From Trichodelitschia bisporula (Eukaryota > Ascomycota > Dothideomycetes > Phaeotrichales > Phaeotrichaceae), in contig ML996690.1 of assembly GCA_010356995.1 (NCBI GenBank), positions 1-64,000 on the forward strand: 64,000 nucleotides of DNA, in the 5' to 3' direction. The notes below the pieces were generated by a model that did not search any database, was not told the origin of the DNA, and saw only the letters and a list, made by a program, of their open reading frames with translations. The first letter of the stretch is position 1; each line of letters begins with the position of its first letter. The position numbers were made by a program, and so were the translations under genes. Positions 21,975 to 33,363 of this stretch are shown piece by piece.

Positions 21975-22660
21975 GGTTGGAGTTGATGGGGATGGGGATG
22001 GGAGGAAAAAGTCGGCGTTGAACTTTTTTCACAGCGGAGCACGCCAAGATTTCGAGTGGCTGGTTGCCGCTAGCCGTGTGTGGTCTGGCGGGGCTACGGC
22101 TCCAATGCATGCTCGGTGATATCGGGAGCGAAGAGCAGGAAGCAGACAGAATCAGAGCAGAACTCTGAATTATTGCAAGAACTTATCATGATCTCGGGAG
22201 GGATGTTGGATTCCGGCTGCGATGCGCGCTCTGCAATAGTGGAGTTGTTGCACTGGTTTCTCTAGTTCTCTGAACCTCAACCTTCGCGGCAGTTCAACTT
22301 CACTTCGAGACTTAAAGTGCCCGAATAAACAGCCTTGAAATTCGTGCTAATCGTTAACAAGGCCAGTTCAAAAGCTAAACTGCACAGAGCTAATGGCGAG
22401 GCCATTAAAAGTCTAATCACCGACTTAAGACAATATCTTTATCGCTCATGGTGATGCAAAGGCACCAGACTTTCAGACCGGCGGTGGTTTAGGGTTAGGG
22501 TTGAGCAAGCAGAATGCCAAGGCTGGCGGCCCATCGTTGATCCGGACAGAAGTCTGAAGCTCACAACTTCCACCGCACCACGACGCCGCACGACAACAGA
22601 CCGTCGCTTCCGGCCACCAGTTCGTTCTCCCCTCACCTCAGTCCACCTCACCTCGCCGCC
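21975..22660. other. Divergent upstream region NOG2/mS26
   Basis: No gene. It separates two divergent ribosome-related genes and holds the telobox-like motif listed next. Confidence 0.5.
22488..22502 (+). promoter_or_regulatory. Telobox-like motif upstream of mS26
   Basis: The sequence TTTAGGGTTAGGGTT, two direct TTAGGG units, lies ~160 nt before the mS26 start. TTAGGG sites of this kind bind Tbf1-type factors in fungal promoters of ribosome-related genes. Placement fits a promoter element rather than a telomere remnant. Confidence 0.5.
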
Positions 22661-23536
22661 ATGGCTCTTCCCCACGCCATGCGGTCCCTCCGCCCCTCCT
22701 CCCGCTGCTTCTCCACCAGCACCCGCCTCGCAAACTACCCCCCAGAATCACCCCGCTTCATCGGCGTCCCGACCACGCTCCAAACCCCACAAGAGCGCGC
22801 CGCACCTATCAAAGGCGTCCTCCCCGTACCGCGCAACATCTTCCCCCGCGGCCACAATAAGACATCCCCCGAATACCTCGCCCTGACAGCACCCGAACCC
22901 ACCTCCGCCGACACGCCAACGCCAGCGCCCAAGCGCCAGTCCCCAGACGCCGCGCGCCTAAAATGGAAAGCCGACATGGCGGCCCTGCGCCGGCGCAACC
23001 TCGCCGAAGGTCTCAATGAGCTCGCTTCGCGGAAAAACGCCGCCGATGTCGGGCGCCGGCAACGCAGTGCTGAGAACCGGGCGTGGCGCGAGAAGCGGCT
23101 GCATGCGCGGGAGCGGACGGCGGATCGGCTGACGCGGCCGTCGGTGTCGGAGGCGCTGATTGCGTACCTGGAGCACAAGGGGCCGGTCGCGGTGAAGAAG
23201 GCTGATCCCGCGAATGTGGAACGGCAGAGGCGGAGGGAGGAGCTGGATCGGATGAATTCGCTGCATGCGCTGTATATGCATGCTGCCGAGTTCATTACCA
23301 CTGAGAAGGAATTGGGAGAGGCGCTGGATAAGGCGTTTGGGTCGGATGAGGATCCGGTTACGTGGGGTGCGGATGGGCACAGTATTTGGGACACGGGGAA
23401 CAAGCCGGATGGGATTGAGGAGATGCTCCGGCCGGAGATGCGCGCGAACATTGACTACTCTTCTGGTGCGGCGGAAACCACGACGCAGAAGCGGATGCGG
23501 CAGCTTGTGGAGGAGTTGACAGGCGGCAGGATGTAG
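22661..23536 (+). CDS. PET123: Mitochondrial small-subunit ribosomal protein mS26 (Pet123-like)
   Basis: Single exon of 291 residues. The N-terminus (RSLRPSSRCFSTSTRLANYP) is a typical cleavable mitochondrial presequence. It is followed by the conserved GVLPVPRNIFPRGH block, a Lys/Arg-rich helical middle (KWKADMAALRRRNLAEGL, RRQRSAENRAWREKRLHARE, DRLTRPSV) and a C-terminal helix (MNSLHALYMHAAEFITTEKEL). This pattern matches the fungal mS26/Pet123 family of the 37S mitoribosome. Divergent from NOG2 with a telobox-like site between. The family assignment is by memory of motifs, without a search. Confidence 0.75.
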   Translation: MALPHAMRSLRPSSRCFSTSTRLANYPPESPRFIGVPTTLQTPQERAAPIKGVLPVPRNIFPRGHNKTSPEYLALTAPEPTSADTPTPAPKRQSPDAARLKWKADMAALRRRNLAEGLNELASRKNAADVGRRQRSAENRAWREKRLHARERTADRLTRPSVSEALIAYLEHKGPVAVKKADPANVERQRRREELDRMNSLHALYMHAAEFITTEKELGEALDKAFGSDEDPVTWGADGHSIWDTGNKPDGIEEMLRPEMRANIDYSSGAAETTTQKRMRQLVEELTGGRM

Positions 23537-23985
23537 GTGGGAATGTAGGCATAGATGTATCTGGTCGAAACGCATGTGTCATGTCCGATGGCTGGAAAAC
23601 ATTCCATGCAACACTGAATTTCCAGTTTTCACTCTCGGCCTCTGGGCCATGCGGCGAACCGCCCAGTGCGTGAAAATTTCGCCTTCATCACCATCTCGAG
23701 GGCAGCCATTAAGATTGTGACTTTGCAGAGAAGTCTGATTCTTCAAGCCGTCAAACAGCGATGGTATCTAACAAGTCCTCCAACTTGAGGTTGGATTCAA
23801 CCCGGGCTAGGCCGGGCTATAGGTGATTGACGGTCATCAACTACGATTTTTTGGTGGTGGATCTATAAGGGGTGGGGGAAGTAAAATGACCAGGCCTAAC
23901 CCGGGCCCCAACCTCCCCAGAGAACAACAAAGTGAGTGAAGCTAAAGCAATGAAGGTGTCCACGGGCCACCTAGCCCTCATACGT
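23537..23985. other. Intergenic, no gene seen
   Basis: 3' flank of mS26 and of the decayed gene on the other strand. Nothing recognised. Confidence 0.5.
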
Positions 23986-26010
23986 CTAGTATGGAAACTT
24001 CGCCAGCACCCCATGTACAGGTAAAATCGGCTGGCCCTCCTCAAATGGTGGCTCAACCACAAACTTCAGCTTGACATGTGGTTGGAAAACCAGGCAGTAT
24101 GAAAATCCGCCGTGATGAAACTTGCATCGTCAGTACCAGCATCAACGTCCGCGGCGGCTACTCACATTCCCAGCTCCTGCCCTTTGGACACGGCCTGCCC
24201 CCGGCTTATGCACACGTCGCCGCTCGATGCCAGCGTCATGCCGACGAACATACAGCACATCAGCCCAATGTGCGGATCGTGAGCCTGGATATACACCAAC
24301 GTTGGCGGCACCACATGCGCTAGGAACGCCTGCCTTTGGTCCTGGACCTTGGGATCTGGATTATCACGCCACCGATCGGCAGCGTCTCGACGAACTTCAC
24401 AACGAGCTCGTCGGCGTCTGCGACCGGTCCTTCCTGTACAGCATTTTATGTAGCGAAAGGCGTTACAACGCGAGGTGGACCTGAGAACGAAACTCTGGAT
24501 AAAGACCTTCGCTACATCTGCATTTCTCCATGGGTGGCATTGCTTCTCGCATATTTATGAAGTCATATGCAGAGAGGTGGCATAATTGAATGAACTCCTG
24601 ATGATGTATTCTCTAGGACTCCTTGTTGAAATCCTCAGCCTGGTGCGTTTCAAGCAGGCCTTTGCATTCGTAGATGAGGCGGAAGCGTGCCCGTTCTAAC
24701 CGGCTAGCGCACTCGAATGGTTCCCCAATCGGCGGGTATCCAGTGATGTGAGGAACGATCACTTGAACAGCGTTGGAGCAAAAAGAGCGGAGTTGAAAGA
24801 CAACATCGTCGATAAAGTCTTTGGTGTATTGTCGGTGTGACCGCAACATGCGATCCATCTGTCTCTGGGCGTTTGGAGGGTTATTGCAAAAGCCCATGGG
24901 GGCGACTCCATAGGACTGCTGTCCTCGATGACTGATGATGGTGAGTTCATGGCCATCGACCCCAGCACCGGACTTTTCCACCATCCAGGATCCACAACAA
25001 AGTTGTGATTGGCGTTGAAGTCATGAAACCACGAGTACCTGAGAAGGGAAATATCTTCAACCTCATGCGACACCAGTAACGCCGCGACGGAGAGAGTTCG
25101 ATATGCTGAACGAGGCACCGCAGGCCCGTCGCGTAGTCGACGTAAGCGAACCCCGTCCAGAAGTTTACCCCATCATGCGATCCCGGCACCTTCACCACCT
25201 TGGTGACCCGGTCATCCAGCGGGCTGTGCCACCGTTGGTAGCCAAGGGACGACGGGCAGGCCAAGTAGAGGGTCCCGCCGAGGAAGTGTGCTGCATCGTC
25301 GGTGCAGTCGAGCATCCGCGAAGTAAGTACGACTGCTTAGCTCCAATCTTGGTACAGGTCGTTGCGAAGAATCCATTCGCAGGTTTCTTTTGCCGTTTCC
25401 TGTGATGCTCATGGTGAAAAACAGATGGGTCCAGGGGGGACAGCCATTGGAGTACGGCTTGCCACTGTTGATCTGCATCTTTTGCTATCCCACCAAAGGC
25501 GACCGTCAGCCCCACATTGCGGACCAGTGTGTGCAGTGCCGTCCGGCTCGTTGTCGACAGGTCGCACGCCCGGAAGGAACTCCGGAGTGAAGAAGGAGTC
25601 CCATGAGTGGAAGCCCTAGGACGGCGAGATGAAGGTCTGGTTGAAGGTCCGAGTCTGACCGGGATGGCTCGGAAGGTGGCCCAAGTGATCCACCGCCTCC
25701 GAGTTGAACCAGTAATTCCAGTCGGAGGAGAGGTCGTTCATGAACGGGGGCACGAAAGGAAGGCGCGGTACTCGGAGAGGATGCAGAGCATGCAACTGGT
25801 AGCGTCGGTGCGCGCGAAGGCGCACATGCCGGCCGCGTGGCCATGAGCAAGTGCTGTACAGTCAGCGGCGTCATACTGTGAGGAAGGATGCACCAGAACG
25901 GCGGTGAACTGGAAGCCCACAGGGGCTTTCTCGCCTGAGGAGTACGAATGCCACTCCGGGCACTGGATGAGCAAGTCGTCAAAGACCTGCAACGGAGTTG
26001 GTAGCGTATG
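23986..26010 (-). pseudogene. Decayed phosphatidylserine-decarboxylase-family gene
   Basis: Pieces in order on the minus strand match the fungal PSD-related proteins that carry an N-terminal PSDC domain. Seen: VFDDLLIQCPEWHS and HGHAAGMCAFARTD then ILSEYRAFLS (~25,990-25,740); WNYWFNSEA and GFHSWDSFFTPEF..GVRPV (~25,720-25,560); GGTLYLACPS..YQRWHSPLDDRVTKVVKVPG and FAYVDYATGL (~25,300-25,110); QAFLAHVVPPTLVYIQAHD and HIGLMCCMFVGMT then KGQELGM (~24,340-24,170); YCLVFQPHVKLKFVVEPPF to a stop at 23986. The pieces lie in different frames with several stops between. A Ty3/gypsy fragment is inserted between the third and fourth pieces. No function remains likely. Confidence 0.75.
24610..24990 (-). 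mobile_element. Broken Ty3/gypsy reverse-transcriptase fragment
   Basis: Fossil fragment of a Ty3/gypsy LTR retrotransposon. Only part of the reverse-transcriptase domain is present, recognised by ISHRGQQSYGV, MGFCNNPPNAQRQMDRMLR and FIDDVVF. It is broken: no gag, protease, RNase H, integrase or LTRs were found nearby. It lies inside the decayed PSD-family gene, in the same orientation, so it arrived before or during that gene's decay. Not AT-rich, so no strong RIP signature. Age: old, given the loss of nearly all of the element. Confidence 0.7.
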
Positions 26011-26368
26011 ATCTGGCCTTTCATGCCAATGGAATCAGAGAGAAAGGCTTCCTTCGGAGCCAGCTGGTTCAACTGTCGCTTCTGCTGGAGAGTTGGGCGT
26101 GCTTTCCCCAGACCTCTTGTTTTGCTTAGGTGCTATCCAGGTGGCTACTTAAACCATTGCTCCATGACTTCACATCATTCCATTACCGTCAACGTTCCAT
26201 TCCCCATCAACGTTTCTACTCAACTGATGTTCAACAGAACGGGGAAGCTGCGTCATCCATCAAGAGGAAGCTACCGCACACATTGGGGAAGGCAGCATGA
26301 TAGACGGAAGGCCCGAGTTGAAGTCATAGTGTGCCTACCAGCTCTTGAACTTATACCACGTCTCACCT
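26011..26368. other. Intergenic, no gene seen
   Basis: Upstream side of the decayed PSD gene and 3' flank of SAM37. Nothing recognised. Confidence 0.5.
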
Positions 26369-27714
26369 TCATCGCTCCCGCCTAGCCACAACCACCCCTT
26401 CCTTCTCCCTCGCCCCACCATCATCACCCATAACTGCACCCAACAGCGCTCCTGCCTCTCCTAAGTCACTGAAGCGCCGCACCTCCGCCTCACCCCCCAC
26501 GTGCACCACCTTTGCCGCAACACCCACCGCCACGCCCAGCACGCCCAGCATGCCGAGGACCACTGCCGGAGCTGAGACATCCCACCCGATGCGCTCCCGG
26601 CATACACCTGGCCCTCTCCCCATCAGAAGCTCCTCGGGTGTATATCCCCTTGGCCTCACTATGCCGTCCCCCACCCATCCACCCACCACACGCCGCGCCA
26701 CAAGCCCAACCCCCCCTGCAAGCCCCGCCGGCGGTGCACTCCGCTCCCTTGCCTCCCACGCCGAAGCCACAGCAGCATTCACCACGGGCCCACGCGGCTT
26801 CCGCCCGAACACGCGCACATACTCCTCCTCCGCCCACGCCGCCAGCCCCGCATACTCACGCACCCCATCCGCGAGCCAAGTCTCCGGGACGGGCGCCCAG
26901 AGCGCGAGGCTCAAGACGCCGAGTGCGAGACTGGGGAGCGGGGAGGCGGGATCAGCGGTGCCGAGACGGGGGAGGAGGTCGGCGAAGGCGGTGCGGGTGA
27001 GGGCTGTAAGGCGGATGGCGTGGGCGCGGGCGGGGTCGGAGCGGAGGGAGGAGGTGATGGAGGGGGTGCGCGGGGTTATTGGGGGGGTTGCTGCGGAAGG
27101 AAGGCGGGGTGTGGGAGCGGGGTCTGGGTCGAGGGAGAGGTGTGCTGTGCGGCGGAGGGCGGCGGCGCGGTGCGCGGGCGGGATAACGTAGTTTGCGTAC
27201 CAGGGGAGGATGGCGGTGTAGGCAGGACTGGTGGCGGCCCAGTAGTTTGTGCTCGAGGCGTAGAGGGCGAGGTCTAGGAGGGGAGCGGTAGAGGCGTGGA
27301 AGGCTGCTGCTTTGGGGAGGTCGGGATAGGGTGGTGCGGGTTCTAGAGTACGCAGAGACGAGATGAAGGATGCGATGGCGAAGTAGCCGGTGCATGAGAA
27401 GTCGGCGCCGTTGAGGGTGAGTAGAGGAAAGGCACCTGAGATGTTAGATGTTTAGTGAGGAGAGATGTGGAGAGCGTACCGTTCGGGCTGATGCTCGTGT
27501 CATAGCTCTTGATGACGACCCAGCGCGCGACGCGCGATATGTGAGCCTCGTGCTGTGCCATGAAGGCCATTGCGGCGATACAGTCGGCGGAGATGGAAGG
27601 CAGATCAAAGCCGTCACCACCCCAAATGTGAAGCTGCAGCTCCATATCTTGTTCCGGCGTAGACATGGAGGCTTTGAGTGCCGCGAGCGCGGCTTCGGGT
27701 CCGGTGAAGGCCAT
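26369..27714 (-). CDS. SAM37: Mitochondrial outer-membrane SAM complex subunit Sam37/Tom37 (metaxin family)
   Basis: Subunit of the sorting and assembly machinery that inserts beta-barrel proteins into the mitochondrial outer membrane. 433 residues; exon 1 27714-27480, intron 44 nt, exon 2 27435-26369. The GST-N-like metaxin opening is clear: ELQLHIWGGDGFDLPSISAD, then WVVIKSYDTSISPNG and AFPLLTLNG. The C-terminal half has the Tom37_C pattern (LALYASSTNYW, YANYVIPPAHR) and one C-terminal hydrophobic segment (APAVVLGMLGVLGVAVGVAA). Later in-frame Met codons (MSTPEQ or MELQLHIWG) could also be the start; family members often begin just before ELQLHIWG. Head to head with the next gene. Confidence 0.8.
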
Positions 27715-28069
27715 TCCGGATGTGGTAATAGGATTGAGATGCCGGTGTTTCGAAACGCTGGGGATGTGTGCTGAAGAGATGTCAATTGGGTAGAGTATTG
27801 GTCTCAATGGGGTAGCATGAGATAATTGCTTCAATTCCCGCTAGCTCCTGCACTTGTACATGTTCATCCAGACGGTGAAGTTATGAAGAAGGTTACTTGC
27901 AAGGCATCGAAATCAGGCCCATAGCTTGGCACGATGTCCCCGACGCGCCCCCACGTGCCTACCCGCCGATCTACCCGGCACTAGCCAGGTGGACGCGCCA
28001 CCTCCACCAACATCACGACTTCACGACGACCACGACAAGGAAATAGACGAGACTACACGCCGAACCATC

Positions 28070-28889
28070 ATGGCCCCCATCCGCCGCTACCTCCGCATAA
28101 CCAAGTACTCCGTCCTCGAAGTCCTAATCTACCTCGACCCCCCCAGCGCAACGCCCTGGCTCCTCCACAGCCGCGACCCAGCCCTCCCCCGCATCCTCGC
28201 CGCCGCCCGCCCTTACATCCTCCCAAAACTGCGCGAAGAGCGCATGGCCGTGCGTCCCACTGCCAGCAGTAAGCGCAAAGCCGGTGTGCGAGACACCATC
28301 GAGCAAGGTGCGTCTGCCCACACAGCCGCAGGCGTAGCTGTACACCCCCGCTGACCGACCGCCAGACGACTTCGAAGTCGCAATCTACCTACGCACGCAG
28401 CCTACCCCGCACGCCATCCTCGCCAAGGAGAAGCACTTCGCCGAGCCCGGGCCGCGCCTGCGTAGCAATGCGTCTAAGCTAACGTCCTGGCTGCAGACCG
28501 GTGCAGCGGCAGGCGACGCCATCGACGTTGATGCCCCCGTGATCCTACAGGAAGACGACGATGACGACGACGAATTCGCCTTATCTCGTATCCCCCCCGC
28601 ACGAACACGGACAGCGGTCCCAGACTCGGACGACGATGCAGAAGAGCTCTTCGTATCGAGTGCGTCGGCATCGCCCGCCCCCGCTGCGCCGGAGGACGAG
28701 GAAGAGAAGAAACTCGCAGTCCACAACACATACACCGGCTTCGCCATACACGGTCGCGTGCTCTGCCTATGCGTCAAGCGGCGCACACCCAACGCCCCCG
28801 CCACAGTCTCAAGCCAAGCGCTTATGGAGACGTGGGTGAGTACGCAGGCGGTGCGGGCGGGTGGCGAGGCAGACGGCGCTGAGGAGTGA
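28070..28889 (+). CDS. Conserved fungal protein of unknown function
   Basis: 253 residues; exon 1 28070-28307, a 58-nt intron, exon 2 28366-28889. The start (MAPIRRYLRITKYSVLEVLI) was chosen because it opens the ordered part and follows a good context. An ordered N-terminal half (VLEVLIYLDPPSATPWLLHS, ILPKLREER, then DDFEVAIYLRTQPTPHAILA) looks like a small alpha-beta domain. An acidic linker with a run of seven aspartates (EDDDDDDEF) and a C-terminal segment (HNTYTGFAIHGRVLCLCVKR) follow. I do not recognise the family. The intron has a CTGAC branch site. Divergent from SAM37, 355 nt apart. Confidence 0.65.
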
Positions 28890-31800
28890 CCTTCCGTTCC
28901 GCTTCCCCACATTTTACGCTTTGAGCCGTTGCGCCTGCGGTGTGCGCGGGCAGGAGGATGCGAAGCGGGTGCTATTCCCGCCGCCGGGGACGCTGTGACC
29001 GCAGGGCCAGGACCGTGCTTAAGCTCTGCGGGCCCGCGCGCATGACGCGCAGCGCACATGGTGAAACGCTCCCCGCATGCCATGGCCCGCATGCTATGGC
29101 GCCATCAACCCCATGCACGGCACCGCATCCCCGCGCGCATCATCCGTGGGATGGGGGAGGGGGCGCGTGACTGGCGCGAGGCGCGGCTGCGGGTGGAAGT
29201 TGGATGCGAGTTGGGAAACATGCCTGCGCATATGATATCGCGTTAACGCTTTGGTTCAGCGCTTTCCCTGGCGCAGCCCTCTGGTATCCCGTCTTACGTG
29301 CGCAGTCCTTACTTTCCCATGCTGCCCCGCGTCGCAGCGCAGCGGGGTAGCGTGGGGTACTCATCACGCCGGCGTTTGGCCTTCATGACGCGCGTCAGCG
29401 GGCGGGGTGTTAGTGTGGGGGTTGAGGGGGAGGTGATACACGCTACGCCTACGCGAGGTGTGGGGGTGCGGGGTTGCCCATATGTGGCGTGATATACCTG
29501 TTCGAGCGCGGGGATACACGCTGAACATCTGGTTGCAGTGTATTCGCAGGCCATTGACCGCGTTGTAGGGCTCAGCAATGCGAGCTCCATACCCCTCTTC
29601 CACACCCCGCTTGAGTGCCCGCGTGAGATCCAATGCAGACGTGGAAACACGAAACGGGCAGCCTGCAGCCGTCCCCGCAAACCTCGGAACCACCGATATC
29701 TCCGAGTAACGCGGCGGACCGCGCGCAAGGCTGGCGCAGCCTTGCCGCTGCCCCAATGCGGGGTACTGTCGTGCGAGCGCGGACGGCAGACGCGGGATGT
29801 GCGGATTGGGCGTGCGGGGGACCGGGGGCGGTTTATTGGTGCGCCGGTGGGTGGTGCGACGGGGGCGGTGGGGGTGGATGGGAACGCTGGCAGGAAAGTG
29901 CTTCGTGTGTTGTTTCTTCGTAGGATGAGGGATTGACGACGGGTGGGAGTTGCGCTGATGGACAATGCTTACGGTACTCACACTCACACAGCATCTGGCT
30001 GACCGTTTCCATCGTCACCAAGCATGACAACACGCCCGCCCGCGCGCCTGGCGTACTTCGTAATGAATGACCTGCATCAGCGCAGGTACCACAAGGCCGC
30101 CATCATCACACCTCAGGCCACACCGCCACACTCCTCCGAAAGCGGAAATGACCCATCGCCCTCACCAGGCAACGTGGCATCACGACAAGACTTCCAATTC
30201 TTTTGCGCCTCATCAAAACTCACATCGCGCATGCCGCTTCTACCGTACGGTACTTCCCGTCGCCGTCTCGCTCTCGCCCGCCCGCCAGCGCGGAACCTCG
30301 ATGCCCACCTCCCCCCCTGCGGCGGGCCAGATCGCGTGCGCGCGCCGCAATCGGCATCGGCATCGGTCTGGCCACGCGGTCGCTGCGACGGGGCGCCGCT
30401 GAGGCTTGCGTTGGGGGGCTCGTGCTTTGCCCATTTCGGGGTGTGGCGCACGGTTTGGGGATGTGGCGCTCATTTGGGATATGTGGCATTTTCGGGGGCG
30501 CCAGGGCGGTGAGGCCTGGAGCGCGGCAGGCGCGGCTGGGGTGAGATAGGGAAGGGCGAGGCCGATGAGGTGCCGTGTACGCAATGTTGGCGTTTTGCCT
30601 TACCGTGCGGTGGTTGGGAGCAGGGTGGATTGGAATTGGGAAGGCCGGCGGTATGATGGGATTTGAGGCCGGGATGGATGCGTGCTCGCGTGGCGCGGAG
30701 CCGCAGTGGCGATGGTCACGGGGAAGGAAAGGGCGGAGATGAACGCGACCAAGCGAGATTTTGCATTTGGATAGGGCGCGGGTAATTTGGATTTCCGTTT
30801 TCCCTTCGACGTTGGTGTCGGCGTTAGGCTTGTAGGCTAGTACGGTATGTACACCGTACCGTTGTTAGTGCGGCTATGTTTGGATGTGGGGAATGGAAGC
30901 GGTGGGCTGGGAGGGAGGGACAGCAATATCTGGTGCAACGTGCTGCGAGAACCGGCGACGTAACAACGAATGGGTCTGGCGGTGGAGGGAGGTGAGTGGC
31001 ATGTCGAGCGTTGCGCTTTGGGTCGCTTGTCTCTGGATCGTCTGTTCTGGATGTTCGCAATTTTGTCTGTCGCATTTTGTCTCTTGTGTGCGCTGGCGCA
31101 TTGTGCATGAAGTGTCCCCAGGCTCCTGGCCGGCTTCAATAGCGCGCACATGTGTTTCGGGAAATAAGAGGAAAAGGAGTTTGTTGACTTGTTGGCGTTA
31201 TCCTCACCGACTTGGCGACAAGACAGGGCGCCCACGTGGAAGTCTGAGCGGGGCGCGATGTGGGTACTGGTGACGAGGGATGGGATGGCTAGGGACGGCT
31301 ATGGAGATACCTATTACGAAGGCGGGTGGGTCACGGGCTGATCATGGGGTTTGCAAGAGATTGAGATTGAGACGAGCGGTGCTTCTTGGACTGTGGATCT
31401 TGTGGGAGTTGGTGATAACGGGAGGCGGGAGTGGGAGGGAGCCGAAGACGGAGAGACGGTGTTGATGTCGACTCGGTGAAGAAGAGTGGAGCCTCTGAAC
31501 TGTGAAGATTTTCCGAGTTGGAGATCAGGGGAGGCATGAGTAGGGGTCGAGATGGAGATCCTGTCAATCATCGACTCGGTGAAGGAGGCATGAACTGCAT
31601 GCCCCGTGCTATTTCCGCTTATCTTGACTTGCATGTATGTTTCTAGGCTCTCGTTTCCACGGCATAGAGTAAAATGAGACTTTGCCAGGGGCGGTCGATC
31701 ATGAATGGTTAATGGATTGCTCATCTGCCGTCGCACAGCAATTGCACCGCCATTACACCAACTCACAAATATCACAGCGACAGACAGCTCCCGCAACATC

Positions 31801-32970
31801 TTCCCTTTACCGTACTATCACATCCGCGCAAAACAATCAGCATGACGTCGCCTCCTCCCCCCAATTCACCTCAAACACTAGTCCCTCCCCATCACCACCC
31901 AGCCACACGGCCGTCCCGAACACACTCAGCTCCCCTTCAACCCCCCAACCCCCCGCCCTACCCACCAGCCTGACCAACCAGCGCCCAACCCCACCACGCG
32001 CTGCGTGGAAGCTGCGGTAGAAGCACGGCAGAAGAACGGCGGGCCTGCGCCTTCGCCCGCGCTGACTGGTCCCGCCCGCAACGATGCGCGGCACTTCACG
32101 CTTCCGGCCTAGCCGCTTGGGCGCGTTCGGTGCCGAGGCCGGCGACAAGCGCGTGCATGCAAAGGGGGTTAGGGGCGCCGAGGCAACGAGCGGGCGATCG
32201 TGGGAAGGGGAGAAGGATTTGCGTGTTTCAGATCATCGTGATGCGTGCGGGAGGGGGTGTTGTGAGGGGGTGAGGGCGATGTGACGAAGCCACCTTGCGG
32301 TTATGGCGAGCACGTATGGACGGGGGCGAGGGAGTGACGATGTGACAACCTGACTGACAACGAATCTAAGGCTTAACGCGGCAGCGCGTAAAACGGACAG
32401 TCAGCGTTTCAATCATCATCGGTCACGGGGTGAGTTGGTTGTGTGAGCACGGTTGCGTGTGGAAAAAAGATGAGAGACAACGGCCAGCACACAAGAAACC
32501 GGCAGAAAGGCGGTATAAGGAGCCACCCACGCGCTCCACACCGGGCCGGTCTCTTCTCCTGCCCCTATGCAAGTTCCCCCTTCTGAAATACGGAGATCCC
32601 TCCCCTTGCCCTGTCCGTGTGGCCGGGTCGCACGCTGTTCCCGCCCAAAAATGTTCACCGCTGCTCAAGCAGAAATACGGCACCCGCATGAGAAACAGTG
32701 CTGGCAAGGCAACGGCCCAGGGCGCAACAAGCACAAGGCAATGAAGTGAGCAAGGCACCGGCCTCTCTCCGCCCCCGAAAAAAAGAGGCCCAAGGCGCGG
32801 CAATCCCGACAGCAGTGCGCCCTGCAGTAACGAACAGACAGCCGGGATGGGTCGTGCATGGGCATAATGACTCCATCAGCCATCGTCATGTTTCCCTTTT
32901 CTCTTCTCTCCCCCCCCGGCCCGCCCGTAAAGTGATCCACACCACCCCCCTCAACCATTCCCCGGCCGCG
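28890..32970. other. Gene-poor stretch, no supported gene
   Basis: Over 4 kb without a convincing gene. Open frames occur on both strands but overlap each other, show strong G/C strand skew or proline-rich translations, and have no recognised motif. No RNA gene or transposon was seen. Confidence 0.5.
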
Positions 32971-32975
32971 CGCGC

Positions 32976-32986
32976 ATATATAGATG
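32976..32986 (+). promoter_or_regulatory. TATA box upstream of a short ORF
   Basis: CATATATAGAT in a GC-rich context, followed by ~300 nt of pyrimidine-rich sequence that looks like a transcribed leader and ends at the ATG of a 25-codon ORF. Confidence 0.45.
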
Positions 32987-33285
32987 ACGCCCGCCCACTC
33001 TGCCTAGCCGCCCGTTTCATCTACAGCATCCCCGATCGATTCTTGTCTTTGATATCGCCCGAGCTTCACCCAGCTACAAATACCTGCCTCTCGTCCTCGT
33101 CTTGCTCATCGATCATCACATCGCCTCCTCCAATCCTCAAGCTCAAAGCTCAAACTTCCACTCCAGTCTTCAGACTCCAAGCTCCATCCATCTCCAGCTT
33201 CTCCTCCCAGCTCAGCCTCACCTCCAGAGCTTCCACAAGCTCAATTCAACCAACCTACCTTACCACCGCCCAACCCATCCTCACA

Positions 33286-33363
33286 ATGCCCGCCATGGTC
33301 AGCCTTCCGCCTTGCCCCGGCCCGCCGCCCAACCGTCCCCTCCCACCCGTCCCCAAACAGTAA
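33286..33363 (+). CDS. Possible 25-residue proline-rich peptide
   Basis: ATG in the context CACAATG, preceded by a TATA box 300 nt upstream and a CT-rich leader with no other long ORF. The product starts MPAMVSLPPCPGPPPN and ends RPLPPVPKQ, with nine prolines and one cysteine. Could be a real short peptide gene, the first exon of something longer, or chance. No family recognised. Confidence 0.3.
   Translation: MPAMVSLPPCPGPPPNRPLPPVPKQ

Noticed and set aside
22488-22502. Telomere repeat marking a chromosome end or fusion
   Set aside because: Only two units, in a promoter position between two housekeeping genes.
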